From assembly GCA_031763025.1 (NCBI GenBank), contig JASSKH010000001.1:24905039-24969038 (forward strand): a stretch of 64,000 nt of DNA, written 5' to 3'. Positions 1 through 12,100 of the stretch are shown here, piece after piece. This stretch comes from Macrocystis pyrifera (lineage: Eukaryota; Sar; Phaeophyceae; Laminariales; Laminariaceae). How positions within the stretch are numbered: position 1 is the stretch's first letter; each line of letters begins with the position of its first letter. Position numbers and translations under genes: made by a program. The notes under the pieces are model-generated. The model was not told the origin of the DNA. It ran no database searches and was given only the letters and a program-made list of their open reading frames with translations.

Positions 1-295
1 TCACAAAGCAACGATGCACACCGACAGCAGCACCACTGGCACCATCACCAACCAACAACGAACACCAGCATGGCATCGACACGAGCACAAGACATCAGAA
101 ACACAATCGCCTACACCACAACCACCACAGAAACCACCACCAACACAGCATCCCTCCAATGCACCTCCTTCATCACCCCCTTCGCCATTGACCACGACCG
201 CAACTACCACTGCTACCACTGCTACTACAACTACTACGACTACTGCTACAGCCACTACCATCACCACCAGCACACATCCAATTCGCTACACTTAC

Positions 296-427
296 GTCGT
301 CCTCGCAGCCGGCGAACTCGAAGTCGAAGTCGAAGTGCATGTTCATCCACTTCAGCTGGTCCAGCAGCTTGCGGAAAGGCGCGTTTATGTTCGCCTCCAG
401 CAACCGCAGCGAGCTCAAGAACTGAAT
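296..427 (-). CDS. Internal exon of an unrecognised gene (partial)
   Basis: On the minus strand a 44-codon open block is bounded by a strong acceptor (TTTTCCAG, ending at 428) and a strong donor (GTAAGT, starting at 295), phase 0 at both ends. The peptide reads IQFLSSLRLLEANINAPF followed by RKLLDQLKWMNMHFDFDFEF and AGCEDD. The pattern of a hydrophobic run, then L-D-x-L-x-W, aromatic/acidic residues and a Cys resembles the segment just before the last membrane helices in large stramenopile multi-pass surface proteins with Cys-rich GCC2/GCC3-type repeats. That resemblance is from memory and weak. Neighbouring exons are not resolved. The next exon should lie below 295 or off the window. It may belong to the giant gene to its right or to a separate gene. 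Confidence 0.5.
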
Positions 428-768
428 CTGGAAAATCATCAGCTAAGCAAACCACAGCGCGCAAAAAAGAAACGCCCGTCAAGAAAAGTGAGAAGAGAAA
501 AACGAACAAAATGTCGGAACATAAAAACGCGCGAACGAAAACACGGACGGCAACCGTTAGAGGAGCACCATCAGCGGGAAGGGCAGTGAAGAATACACCC
601 ATAGCCTTCCGTCGTTTGTTCAGGGAGGAGAGGCGCATGCTCGGGCTGCAGAAACAAAGACGTATCACATCACTCTCATGGACAGAGCTCAGGCACGAAA
701 TTCACGTTAAAACGTACCCACCCACCCACCCCCACCCACCCCCCCTCACACCACCCACACCTTCACCT

Positions 769-809
769 TTACCACCGCCACCCCCCCCCCCCCCCCCCCC
801 CCCACCCCC

Positions 810-893
<84 letters not shown>

Positions 894-900
894 ACCACCA
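769..900. repeat. Poly-C tract with an 83-base uninterrupted C run
   Basis: C-rich sequence begins near 710 as CCCA/CCA repeats and becomes nearly pure C from 781. There are single A interruptions at 804 and 810, then C only from 811 to 893, then CCA repeats. On the minus strand this is a G run. Such a long homopolymer is hard to sequence, so its true length is uncertain. Confidence 0.95.
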
Positions 901-1180
901 CCACTACTTGGCCGCTCGCTCACAATCAAGTCAAGCCGTGGCACAAGCCATCTCGAACCCCCCGGCGACACACCGCCGCAGGGGGAAAAAAAAAAATCGC
1001 GGCGGCATCCCGCTCTCTCTTTTTGCTGCGAAAATAGCGGTTACTCAACCCAACCGGCACTACGTACTAAAAAAAAAAAAAAACTCGACAAGTCACGAAG
1101 CGTCCGGCGTCGTAACTTCTACCCAACTCCCTCTATGGGGCAGAACAATGAGGACCGTTGTGGACTTCGTGTAGATAATT

Positions 1181-1272
1181 AACCTTTAGGACCGCAGTAT
1201 CGTTTGGGGGACAAAACCAGTCTAATTCCAAGTATTTTTTCCCCAAAAAGGGACTGCGGTCCAAAGGGGTTA
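1181..1272. mobile_element. MITE family B, copy 1
   Basis: This short inverted-repeat element has the left end AACCTTTAGGACCGCAGT and a right end that reads the same on the opposite strand (GGACTGCGGTCCAAAGGGGTT). The interior has a second inverted pair around GGGGACAAAACCAGTC and TCCCC. Related copies lie at 36972-37082, 44039-44132 and 52319-52411. It has no coding capacity and is a non-autonomous DNA element. Confidence 0.75.
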
Positions 1273-1616
1273 AAAACGGTCCGCACATTTTTCGAACGGT
1301 CGGTGATAGGATCTCTATTAATAGCAGCAGCACCCGCTGTCTCTCGGCGTGTTTCCTCTGCCGGTCGTCTGCCGGGCACCGTCCGGTGCGGTTTCTGCCA
1401 GTTATTACCCGTCACGCAATAAAACGAAAAAACAGAGCAGCGCACACGTCCAAAACAGATCACGATCTGCTAGATCGCCAGGTAACAGATTCTACGCAGC
1501 CCCCCGCCATGAGCATTTGTGCAGGATTTTGAAAATAGGACCGATGCAACCCCGGAAACCTGTCCAACAGTAGTAGATCATGCGGATTACACGTCCGCCA
1601 CGGCGGGCAACATGCG

Positions 1617-1727
1617 CTATTACGGGGTCCATAGTAAATAGGACCAAAAATTGTCCAGTAAAAATAGCGAAATATATAGGTTTTGGTGTGTACCGTAGGT
1701 CCTATTTAATATGGTCCCCTGTAATAG
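1617..1727. mobile_element. MITE family A, copy 1
   Basis: Terminal inverted repeats CTATTACGGGGTCCATAGTA and, on the other strand, the same from the right end (GGTCCCCTGTAATAG). The interior carries the family hallmark of AT-rich sequence (AAATATATAGGTTTT) between two GGACC-type motifs. It is about 110 bp and non-coding. The termini sit next to TA in most copies, consistent with a TA-targeting (Tc1/mariner-like) transposase acting in trans. That last point is inference. Confidence 0.8.
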
Positions 1728-1964
1728 TACCATACAGATTAACAATACATCTGGCCGGGAACGTCTGGATCGTGAAGTGGGAATCGATCATACGCCCGAG
1801 GTGCGAGGCGCAGCGTCACGTTGCTGCTCTACATACCCTCGAGATCCATTCTTCAGACCAAAATCCAGAATACGAACCAACACGCCTCGTTGTCTCTGGC
1901 AACACTACATCACGGGTTGATTCTTTGGTGCGATTCCTGGTTCCCCAACATTCTCCCCTCCTTT

Positions 1965-2284
1965 CATTTTTTTAAATTTTTTTATCCATCACTTCTACTT
2001 TCCAGCCCACTCGTGGGAGGTTTTACCCTCGACGATCTTCTGGACAAGCCGTGGTCACAGGTGTCGTCCCTTCTCCCCCCCGGTACGTGCCTTTATTTTT
2101 TGTCGCGCATAGGGTTCAGCATTCCCACTGCTCGTCGATTTTCATCGAATGTAGCTAACTCACGCTCTCGCGCTTTCCGCTAATCATTTTTTTATGCAAG
2201 AAAAAGTCCCTATGAGCACGTACTCGGTGAGACTTGAACCCACGAAATTGATCTTGATAGGCACGCGGACCACCTACCAAGCCA
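1965..2284 (-). mobile_element. tRNA-derived SINE, full-length copy
   Basis: On the minus strand the element starts GGCTTGGTAGGTGGTCCGCG, with a pol III B box (GGGTTCAAGTCTCACCGAGT). It continues through the family body, which includes GAAAATCGACGAGCAGTGGG, CACCTGTGACCACGGCTTGT and TCGTCGAGGGTAAAACCTCC, and ends in an A-rich tail, seen as T runs at 1965-1981. The same body recurs at 43615-43933 and 44284-44660 and in truncated copies at 44795-44997 and 47757-47850. It would be transcribed by RNA polymerase III and mobilised by a LINE. Confidence 0.85.
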
Positions 2285-3149
2285 CCGTTCATGGGCCCGC
2301 AGGAATGAAGGCCAAACGCGCTTGGTAGCAAAAAATACTGAATACATAGGTTTTTGTGCATACGATGGGTCCAGATTACTATAGGCACCCATACTAGTGA
2401 AGCAAGCGTGATATACATTTGCGGCGATTGCAAACTCTAGCAAGTGAGACGAACGCTACTGCAGGGAAAAAATTGCGTCTGCTTGTACATTTTATGAGGT
2501 CCGTCACTCAAGGTTAGGCTCGACACTATACCAGGTATATGCTTCAACCAAGAACGATTTTGGGCGAAAAAAAAACTGAAAAGAGCAACCTGACGAATCA
2601 TCCAAATGGCAGAGGAGAGCAACAGATATGAAAGGAAGCCCCCCCAACGTTACCCCAACGATAAGAGGCGAGTTACGAGGAGGGAGACACTATTTAGCAA
2701 AACAAATATTGAGCTTCTTAACCCAATATCGTTGGAATACTGCAATTTTACTATATGGTTCGTGACATGCCTACGTATAGGCTTTGGGATGGCACCATTA
2801 GCTTTGCTCAAAATCAGATTTTCGATTAGGTACGGCGCTCTTGAAGAGAGGAGCCTCGGAAACATTGCTGTACGTGCTACGTCTACCATAGCACCCGTCG
2901 ATGCTACGCAATTCCCTCGGCCGAGTACGTCCGACGGCCAGAAATATTGTGGCCTAAAAGTGCCACCCCTCTTGTATATCACGGCGCGACTGCGCAACAG
3001 TACGAGCAGCACCACGCCGTACGCGTGCCTCTTGTGTTGAAAGAGATGGGACACAAAATCTCGCCATGCCACTACCTCGAAGTCCCTGGCTAGCTCGTGT
3101 TTGAAACAACAAAACGTCTTTTCATTCACGTTTCGTCTCGTTGTCCCTC
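2285..3149. other. Region between SINE and giant gene, no recognised gene
   Basis: A 167-codon open frame occupies 2650-3153 on the minus strand, just downstream of the giant gene's stop. I do not recognise the peptide (for example GGTFRPQYFWPSDVLGRG and RLLSSRAPYLIENLILSK). It overlaps an equally long open frame on the other strand. It could be an exon, a transposon relic or chance. No repeat copy was recognised in 2450-3149. Confidence 0.3.
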
Positions 3150-6100
3150 TCAAGTCCGAACAGGGTCAATATAAAAAACAAAGTGCTTCGAAAAAAGACA
3201 AGCGCGAACAAACAACCCGAGCGCCTCGGGGCCGGAGTCTCCACCCACCAGGCCGAGCGTAGCCGACGGACTCCTCGACGAAACCGTTCCCGGATCAGGC
3301 GTCCCTGGAGCCGTCGTCGTCGCCGTCGTCGACTGCTCGGCGCCAGAGCTCGAAGTCATGTTGCCGGCGGCCTGCCTTCCCGCGGTCGTGTCCGGCACCA
3401 CACCGCCGCCGCCCGTAGTCGTTGTTGCACCGGTAGTCGCGCCTGTCGAAGTCGCGCCTGTTGTCGTAGTCGCGCCTGTAGTCGTTGCGCCCGTCGTCAC
3501 ACCGGTCGTCGCGCCGGTCGTTGTCGTAGCAGCCGTCGAAGTCGTCGCCGCGGCTGCGGTCGTGGTGGCGGTGGCGGCGGCGGCGGTTCCGGTGGACTCC
3601 ACCGCCACCGTCGCTCCGCCTACGGCGCCCGCAGCCGTGCCGCCGGCGACACCGGCAGTGCCGCCACCCGTGGCGGCAGCGGCGGCGCCAGCCGCCCCCC
3701 GCGCTGGTGGTGCTCACCACGCCGCCGCCAGCGGCAGGCGCGACGGCACTAGCTAGGGCAGCTCCGCTAGCGGCGCCTCCGGCACCGCCGCCGGCGCCGG
3801 CACCGCCGACAGCGGCCGCCGCGGTTGCTGCTGTGCTTGCCGCGGTGGACACGGCGGAGGTGACAGTGACCGCAGCGGCAGTGCCTACCACTGCCACCAC
3901 TACCGCGCCGGAGGCCGCCTCGCTCGTGACATCCAGAGCTTCGTCGACGCGGGTGCCGTTGGTCGGCGGCGCGGTGGGAGCCAGGGTAGACTCTACAGGG
4001 GACGCGGTGTCGCCGGGACCAGAGGGCGCAGGAGTTTCCTGGGACGGCGTCCCGCCTGTGTCGAGGGGAGTGGGAACTACGGTCGTCCCTGGAGAGCGGG
4101 TGGCGCCCGTGGGCAGGGGGGATAGGGTCGGAACGGCAACGGGTCCAGGGGTAAAGTCTGGGGCTTGCGTGGAACCCACGGGGAGGGGCGGAATGGTTGT
4201 CGCGGGTGCGGTCGTCTCTGGGGTGGTAACGGGAGCTACGGTCGCCCCTGGAAAAAGCGTGGCTCCAATTGGAAGGGGGGTGACGGTCGGTATGGATTCG
4301 GTCGGCTCGAGACTGGCAATCGGTGCCACGGTCGCCGTTGGGACTCGCGTGACACCTGCAGGAAGGGGGGTAAGGGTTTCCGTGGGTAAGGTCGGCTCTG
4401 GAGTAGGAGCAGGTGCCAAGGTTGTGCCTGGGGCGCGCGTGGTATCAACAGGAAGGGGGGGGAATGTTATTTGGAGTACGGTCGGCTCTGGAGAGGTATC
4501 CGGTGCAAAGGTTGTTTCAGGAGCAGGGGTCGCCTCGACTAAATCGGGGGCGACGGTTAATTCGGGTATGGTCGCCTCTGGAGCAGAACCCGGTGCTACG
4601 GTCGTACCTGGGGCGACTGTGGCGCCAGCCGGAATGGAGGGCAAGGTTGATGGGAGTACGGTCGGCTCTGGAGAGGTATCAGGTGCACGGGTCGTTCCTG
4701 GAACAGGCGTGGCCACGACTGGAAGGGGGGCGAAGGTTGATTCGGCTACGGTCGGCTCAAGAGTAGAAATAGGTGTCGGCTCCGGAGAGGTATCAGGTGC
4801 AAAGGTTGTTCCAGGAGTAGGGGTCGACCCGACTAAATCGGGGGCGCCGGTTAATTCGGGTATGGTCGCCTCTGGAGTAGAACCGGTGCTAGGGTCGCAC
4901 CTGGGGGGTCTGTGGCGCCAACTGGAAAGGGGGGCAAGGTTGATGGGAGTGTGGTTGGCTCTGGAGATGTACGAGGTGCAAGCGTCGTTCCTGGAACAGG
5001 CGCCAAGGTTGATTCGGCTACGGTCGGCTCTCGAGTAGAAATAGGTGTCGGCTCCGGAGAGGTATCAGGTGCAAAGGTTGTTCCAGGAGTAGGGGTCGAC
5101 CCGACTAAATCGGGGGCGCCGGTTAATTCGGGTATGGTCGCCTCTGGAGTAGAACCCGGTGCTAGGGTCGCACCTGGGGGGTCTGTGGCGCCAACTGGAA
5201 AGGGGGGCAAGGTTGATGGGAGTGTGGTTGGCTCTGGAGATGTACGAGGTGCAAGCGTCGTTCCTGGAACAGGCGCCAAGGTTGATTCGGCTACGGTCGG
5301 CTCAAGAGTAGAAATAGGTGTCGGCTCCGGAGAGGTATCAGGTGCAAAGGTTGTTCCAGGAGTAGGGGTCGACCCGACTAAATCGGGGGCGCCGGTTAAT
5401 TCGGGTATGGTCGCCTCTGGAGTAGAACCCGGTGCTAGGGTCGCACCTGGGGGGTCTGTGGCGCCAACTGGAAAGGGGGGCAAGGTTGATGGGAGTGTGG
5501 TTGGCTCTGGAGATGTACGAGGTGCAAGCGTCGTTCCTGGAACAGGCGCCAAGGTTGATTCGGCTACGGTCGGCTCTCGAGTAGAAATAGGTGTCGGCTC
5601 CGGAGAGGTATCAGGTGCAAAGGTTGTTCCAGGAGTAGGGGTCGCCTCGACTAAATCGGGGGCGCCGGTTAATTCGGGTATGGTCGCCTCTGGAGTAGAA
5701 CCCGGTGCTACGGTCGTACCTGGGGCGACTGTGGCGCCAGCTGGAATGGAGGGCAAGGTTGATGGGAGTACGGTCGGCTCTGGAGAAGTATCAGGTGCAC
5801 GGGTCGTTCTTGGAACAGGCGTGGGCACGACTGGAAGGGGGGTGAAGGTTGATTCGGGTGCGGTCGGCTGGGAAAGGGGTGTTGGGGTCGCCCCTGGGGC
5901 TCGCGTGGCACCAAGAGAAGGGGGGGGGGGGGGGGGGTGATGGGAGTACAGTCGCCTCTGGAGTAGAAACAGGTACCATGGTTGTGCCTGGGGCGCGCGT
6001 GGTACCAAAGGGAAGGGGGGCGAAGGTTGATTGGAGTAAGGTCGGCTCTGAAGTGGAAACAGGTGAAAGGCATGTATTCCTGGAGCATTCGTGGCTCCAG

Positions 6101-9100
6101 CTGAAAGGGGAGCGGAGGTTGACTTGAGTAAGGTCGGCTCTGGGGTGGTGAGGGGTGCTAGGGTCGTCCTTGGGGCTCGCGTGGCACCAACAGAAAGGGG
6201 GGCCAAGGTTGATTTGAGTACGGTCGGCTCTGCAGTGGAAATAAGCGTAAGAGTCGTTCCTGGGGCTTGTGTGGCACCCACGGGGCAAAGGTTGATTTGG
6301 GTACGATCGGCTCTGGAGTAGAAACAGGTGCTACGGTTGTCGCTGGGGCGTGCGTGGCACCAAAAGGAAGGGAAGCCAAGGTTGATTGATGTACGCTCGG
6401 CTCGGTAGTGGTACCAGGTTCAAGGGTCGTTCCTGGAGCAAGCGTGGCCCCGACTGGCAGGGGGGCGAACGTTAGTTTGGGCAAGGTCGACTCTGGAGTT
6501 AAAACAGGTGCTAAGGTCGTACCTGGGGCGTCCGTGGCCTCAGCAGGAAGGGGGGCAGAGGTTGATTGCACCGTCGGCTCTGGAGATGTATCAGGTGCAA
6601 GGGTCGGACCTGGAGCACGCGTGGCGTCAACTGGAAGGGGGGGCAAGGTTAGTGTGGGTACGGTCGGCTCTGGAGCGGTATCGGGTGCAAGGGTCGTTAC
6701 TGGGGTTTGCGTGGCACCCACGGCACGGGGTGCCGAGCTTGCCCCGGTTGGGGTCGGTTCGGGAATGGAAACAGGTGTCACGGTTGCCCCTGGGGCGTCC
6801 GTGGCGCTAACAGGAAAAGGGGACAAGGTTGATCCGAGTACGGTCGGCTCCGGGGGGGTATCAGGTGCAAAGGTTGTTCCGGGAGAAGAGGTGGCTCCGA
6901 CTGGGTTGGGGGCGACGCTTAATTCGGGTATGGTCGCCTCTGGAGTAGAAGCCGGTGCTACGGTCGTACCTGAGGAGTCTGTGGCGGCAGCAGGAAGGGG
7001 GGGCAAGTTTGATGGGAGTGTGGTTGGCTCTAGAAATGTATCAGGTGCAAGGGTCGTTCCTGGAACAGGCGCAAAGGTTGATTCGGTTACGGTCGGCTCT
7101 CGAGTAGAAATAGGTGTCGGCTCCGGAAAGGCATCAGGTGCAAAGGTTGTTCCAGGAGTAGGGGTCGCCCCGACTAAATCGGGGGCGTCGGTTAATTCGG
7201 GTATGGTCGCCTCTGGAGTAGAACCCGGTGCTAGGGGCATACCTGGGGCGTCTGTGGCGCCTGCTGGAATGGAGGGCAAGGTTGATGGGAGTACGGTCGG
7301 CTCTAGAGAGATTGATGGGAGTACGGTCGGCTCTGGAGAGGTATCAGGTGCACCAGCCGTTCCTGTAACAAGCGTGGCCACGACTGGAAGGGGGGCGAAG
7401 GTTGATTTGGCCACGGTCGGCTCTCGAGTAGAAATAGGTGTCGGCTCCGGAGAGGTATCAGGTACAAAGGTTGTTCCAGGAGTAGGGGTCGCCCCCACTA
7501 AATCGGGGGCGCCGGTTAATTCGGGTATGGTCGCCTCTGGAGTAGAACCCGGTGCTAGGGTCGTACCTGGGGCGTCAGTGGCGCCAGCTGGAATGGAGGG
7601 CAAGGTTGATGGGAGTACGGTCGGCTCTGGAGAGGTATCAGATGCACCAGCCGTTCCTGGAAAAGGCGTGGCCACGACTGGAAGGGGGGCGAAGGTTGAT
7701 TCGGCTACGGTCGGCTCTCGAGTAGAAATAGGTGTCGGCTCCGGAGAGGTATCAGGTTCAAAGGTTGTTCCAGGAGTAGGGGTCGCCCCGGCGGAATCGG
7801 GGGCGCCGGTTGATTCGGTTATGGTCGCCTCTGGAGTAGAATCCGGTGCTAGGGTCGCACCTGGTCGGTCTGTGGCGCCAACTGGAAAGGGGGGCAAGGT
7901 TGATGGGAGTGTACTTGGCTCTGGAGATGTACGAGGTGCAAGCGTCGTTTCTGGAACAGGCGCCAAGGTTGATTCGGCTACGGTCGGCTCTCGAGGAGAT
8001 ATAGGTGTCGGCTCCGGAGAGGCATCAGGTGGAAAGGTTGTTCCAGGAGTAGGGGTCGCCCCGACTAAATCGGGGGCGACGGTTGATTCGGGTATGGTCG
8101 CCTCTGGAGCAGAACCCGGTGCAAGGGTCGTACCTGGGGCGTCTGTGGCGCCAGCTGGAATGGAGGGCAAGGTTGATGGGAGTACGGTCTGCCCTGGAGA
8201 GGTATCAGGTGCACGGGTCGTTCCTGGAACAGGCGTGGTCACGACTGGAAGGGGGGCGAAGGTTGATTCGGCTACGGTCGGCTCTCGAGTAGAAATAGGT
8301 GTCGGCTCCGGAGAGGTATCAGGTGCAAAGGTTGTTCCAGGAGTAGGGGCCGCCCCGGCTAAATCGGGGGCGACGGTTAATTCGGGTATGGTCGCCTCTG
8401 GAGTAGAACCCGGTGCAAGGGTCGTACCTGGGGCGTCTGTGGCGCCAGCTGGAATGGAGGGCAAGGTTGATGGGAGTACGGTCTGCCCTGGAGAGGTATC
8501 AGGTGCACGGGTCGTTCTTGGAACCAGGCGTGGGCACGACTGGAACAGGCGCAAAGGTTGATTCGGCTACGGTCGGCTCAAGAGTAGAAATAGGTGTCGG
8601 CGCCGGAGAGGTATCCGGTGCAAAGGTTGTTCCAGGAGTAGGGGTCGCCCCGACTAAATCGGGGGCGACGGTTATTTCGGGTATGGTCGCCTCTGGAGCA
8701 GAACCCGGTGCTACGGTCGTACCTGGGGCATCTGTGGCGCCAGCTGGAATGGAGGGCAAGGTTGATGGGAGTACGGTCGGCTCTGGAGAGGTATCAGGTG
8801 CACGGGTCGTTCCTGGAATAGGTGTGGCCACGACTGGAAGGGGGGCGAAGGTTGATTCGGCTACGGTCGGCTCAAGAGTAGAAATAGGTGTCGGCTCCGG
8901 AGAGGTATCAGGTGCAAAGGTTGTTCCAGGAGTAGGGGTCGACCCGACTAAATCGGGGGCGCCGGTTAATTCCGGTATGGTCGCCTCTGGAGTAGAACCG
9001 GTGCTAGGGTCGCACGTGGGGGGTCTGTGGCGCCAGCTGGAAAGGAGGGCAAGGTTGATGGGAGTGTACTTGGCTCTGGAGATGTACGAGGTGCAAGCGT

Positions 9101-12100
9101 CGTTCCTGGAACAGGCGCCAAGGTTGATTCGGCTACGGTCGGCTGTCGAGGAGATATAGGTGTCGGCTCCGGAGAGGTATCAGGTGCAAAGGTTGTTCCA
9201 GGAGTAGGGGTCGCCCCGACTAGATCGGGGGCGACGGTTAATTCGGGTATGGTCGCCTCTGGAGTAGAACCCGGTGCAAGGGTCGTACTTGGGGCGTCTG
9301 TGGCGCCAGCTGGAATGGAAGGCAAGGTTGATGGGAGTACGGTCTGCCCTGGAGAGGTATCAGGTGCACGGGTCGTTCTCGGAACAGGCGTGGGCACGAC
9401 TGGAAGGGGGGCGAAGGTTGATTCGGCTACGGTCGGTTCTCGAGGAGATATAGGTGTCGTCTCCGGAGAGGTATCAGGTGCAAAGGTTGTTCCAGGAGTA
9501 GGGGTCGCCCCGACTAAATCGGGGGCGACGGTTGTTTCGGGTATGGTCGTCTCTGGAGTAGAACCCGGTGCAAGGGTCGTATCTGGGGCGTCGGTGGCAC
9601 TAGGTGGAATTAAGGGCAAGGTTGATGGGAGTACGGTCGGCACTGGAGAGGTATCAGGTGCACGGGTCGTTCCTGGAACAGGCGTGGCCTCGACTGGAAG
9701 GGGGGCGAAGGTTGATTCGGCTACGGTCGGCTCACGAGTAGAAAAAGATGTCGGCTCCGGAGAGGTATCAGGTGCAAAGGTTGTTCCAGGAGTAGGGGTC
9801 GCCCCGGCTAAATCGGGGGCGACGGTTAATTCGGGTATGGTCGCCTCTGGAGTAGAACCCGGTGCTAGGGTCGCACCTGGGGTGTCTGTGGCGCCAGCTG
9901 GAATGGAGGGCAAGGTCGATGGGAGTGTACTTGGCTCTGGAGAGGTATCAGGTGCACGGGTCGTTTGTGGAACAGGCGTGGCCGCCACTGGAAGGGGGGC
10001 GAAGGTTGATTCGGCTACGGTCGGCTCTCGAGTGGAGTGGAAATAGGTGTCGGCTCCGGAGAGGTATCAGGTGCTAAGGTTGTTCCAGGAGTAGGGGCCG
10101 CCCCGGCTAAATCGGGGGCGACGGTTAATTCGGGTTTGGTCGCCTCTGGAGTAGAACCCGGTGCAAGGGTCGTGCTTGGGGCGTCTGTGGCGCCAGCTGG
10201 AATGGAAGGCAAGGTTGATGGGAGTACGGTCTGCCCTGGAGAGGTATCAGGTGCACGGGTCGTTCTCGGAACAGGCGTGGGCACGACTGGAAGGGGGGCG
10301 AAGGTTGATTCGGCTACGGTCGGCTCTCGAGGAGATATAGGTGTCGGCTCCGGAGAGGTATCAGGTGCAAACGTTGTTCCAGGAGTAGGGGTCGCCCCGA
10401 CTAAATCGGGGGCGACGGTTAATTCGGGTATGGTCGCCTCTGGAGCAGAACCCGGTGCTACGGTCGTACCTGGGGCCACTGTGGCGGCAGCTGGAATGGA
10501 GGGCAAGGTCGATGCGAGTACGGTCGGCTCTGGAGAAGTATCAGGTGCACGAGTCGTTCCTGCAACAGGCGTGGGCACGACTGGAAGGGGGGCTAAGGTT
10601 GACTCTGCTACGGTCGGCTCTCGAGTAGAATTAGGTGCCGGCGCCGGAGAGGTATCAGGTGCAAAGGTTGTTTCAGGACTAGGGGTCGCCCCGACTAAAT
10701 CGGGGGCGACGGTTAATTCGGGTACGGTCGCTTCTGGAGTAGAATCCGGTGCTACGGTCGCACCTGGGGGGTCTGAGGCGCCAGCTGGAAAGGGGGGCAA
10801 GGTTGATGGGAGTGTGGTTGGCTCTGGAGATGTACGAGGGTGTAACGGTCGTTCCTGGAACAGACGCCAAGGTTGATTCGGCTACGGTCGGCTCTCGAGT
10901 AGAAATAGGTGTCGGCTCCGGAGAGGTGTCCGGTGCAAAGGTTGTTCCAGGGGTAGGGGTCGACCCGACTAAATCGGGGGCGACGGTTAATTCGGGTATG
11001 GTCGCCTCTGGAGTAGAACCCGGCTCTAGGGTCGTACCTGGGGCGTCTGTGGCGCCAGCTGGAATGGAGGGCAAGGTTGATGGGAGTACGGTCGGCTCTG
11101 GAGAGGTATCAGGTGCACGGGTCGTTCCAGGAACAGGCGTGGCCACGACTGGAAGGGGGGCGAAGGTTGATTCGGCTACGGACGGCTCTCGAGTAGAAAT
11201 AGGTGTCGGCTCCGGAGAGGTATCAGGTGCACGGGTCGTTCCTGGAACGGGTGTGGCCACGACTGGAAGGGGGGCGAAGGTTGATTCGGCTACGGTCGGC
11301 TCTGGAGTAGAACCCGGTGCTTCGGTCGAACCCGGGGCGTCTGTGGCGCCAGCTGGAATGGAGGGCAAGGTTGATGGGAGTACGGTCGGCTCTGGAGAGG
11401 TATCAGGTTCACGGGTCGTTCCTGGAACAGGTCTGGCCTCGACCGGAAGGGGGGCTAAGGTTGATTCGGCTACGGTCGGCTCAAGAGTAGAAATAGGTGT
11501 CGGCTCCTGAGAGGTATCAGGTGGAAAGGTTGTTCCAGGAGTAGGGGTCGCCCCGACTAAATCGGGGGCGACGGTTGATTCGGGTATGGTCGCCTCTGGA
11601 GTAGAACCCGGTGCTTCGGTCGAACCTGGGGCGTCTGTGGCGCCAGCTGGAATGGAGGGCAAGGTTGATGGGAGTACGGTCGGCTCTGGAGAGGCATCAG
11701 GTGCACGGGTCGTTCCTGGAACAGGCGTGGCCACGACTGGAAGGGGGGCTAAGGTTGATTCGGCTACGGTCGGCTCTCGAGTAGAAATAGGTGTCGGCTC
11801 CGGAGAGGTATCAGGTGCAACGGTTGTTCCAGGAGTAGGGCTCGTCACGGCAAAATCGGGGGCGACGGTTAATTCGGGTATGGTCGCCTCTGGAGTAGAA
11901 CCCGGTGCCAGGGTCGTACCTGGGGCGTCAGTGGCGCCAGCTGGAAAGGGGGGCAAGGTTGATGCGAGTGTACTTGGCTCTGGAGAGGTATCAGGTGCAC
12001 GGGTCGTCCCTGGAACAGGCGTGGCCGCGACTGGAAGGGGGGCGAAGGTTGATTCGGCTACGGTCGGCTCTCGAGCAGAAATAGGTGTCGGCTCCGGAGA

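Noticed and set aside
1-273. Minus-strand frame with a Val-rich stretch and Cys-rich end (possible membrane exon)
   Set aside because: The Val run comes from GTN microsatellite DNA. No clear acceptor in phase with the 427-296 exon could be fixed.
2650-3153. 167-codon minus-strand open frame next to the giant gene
   Set aside because: Not recognised, and an open frame of similar extent exists on the opposite strand. Mentioned only within the regional note.
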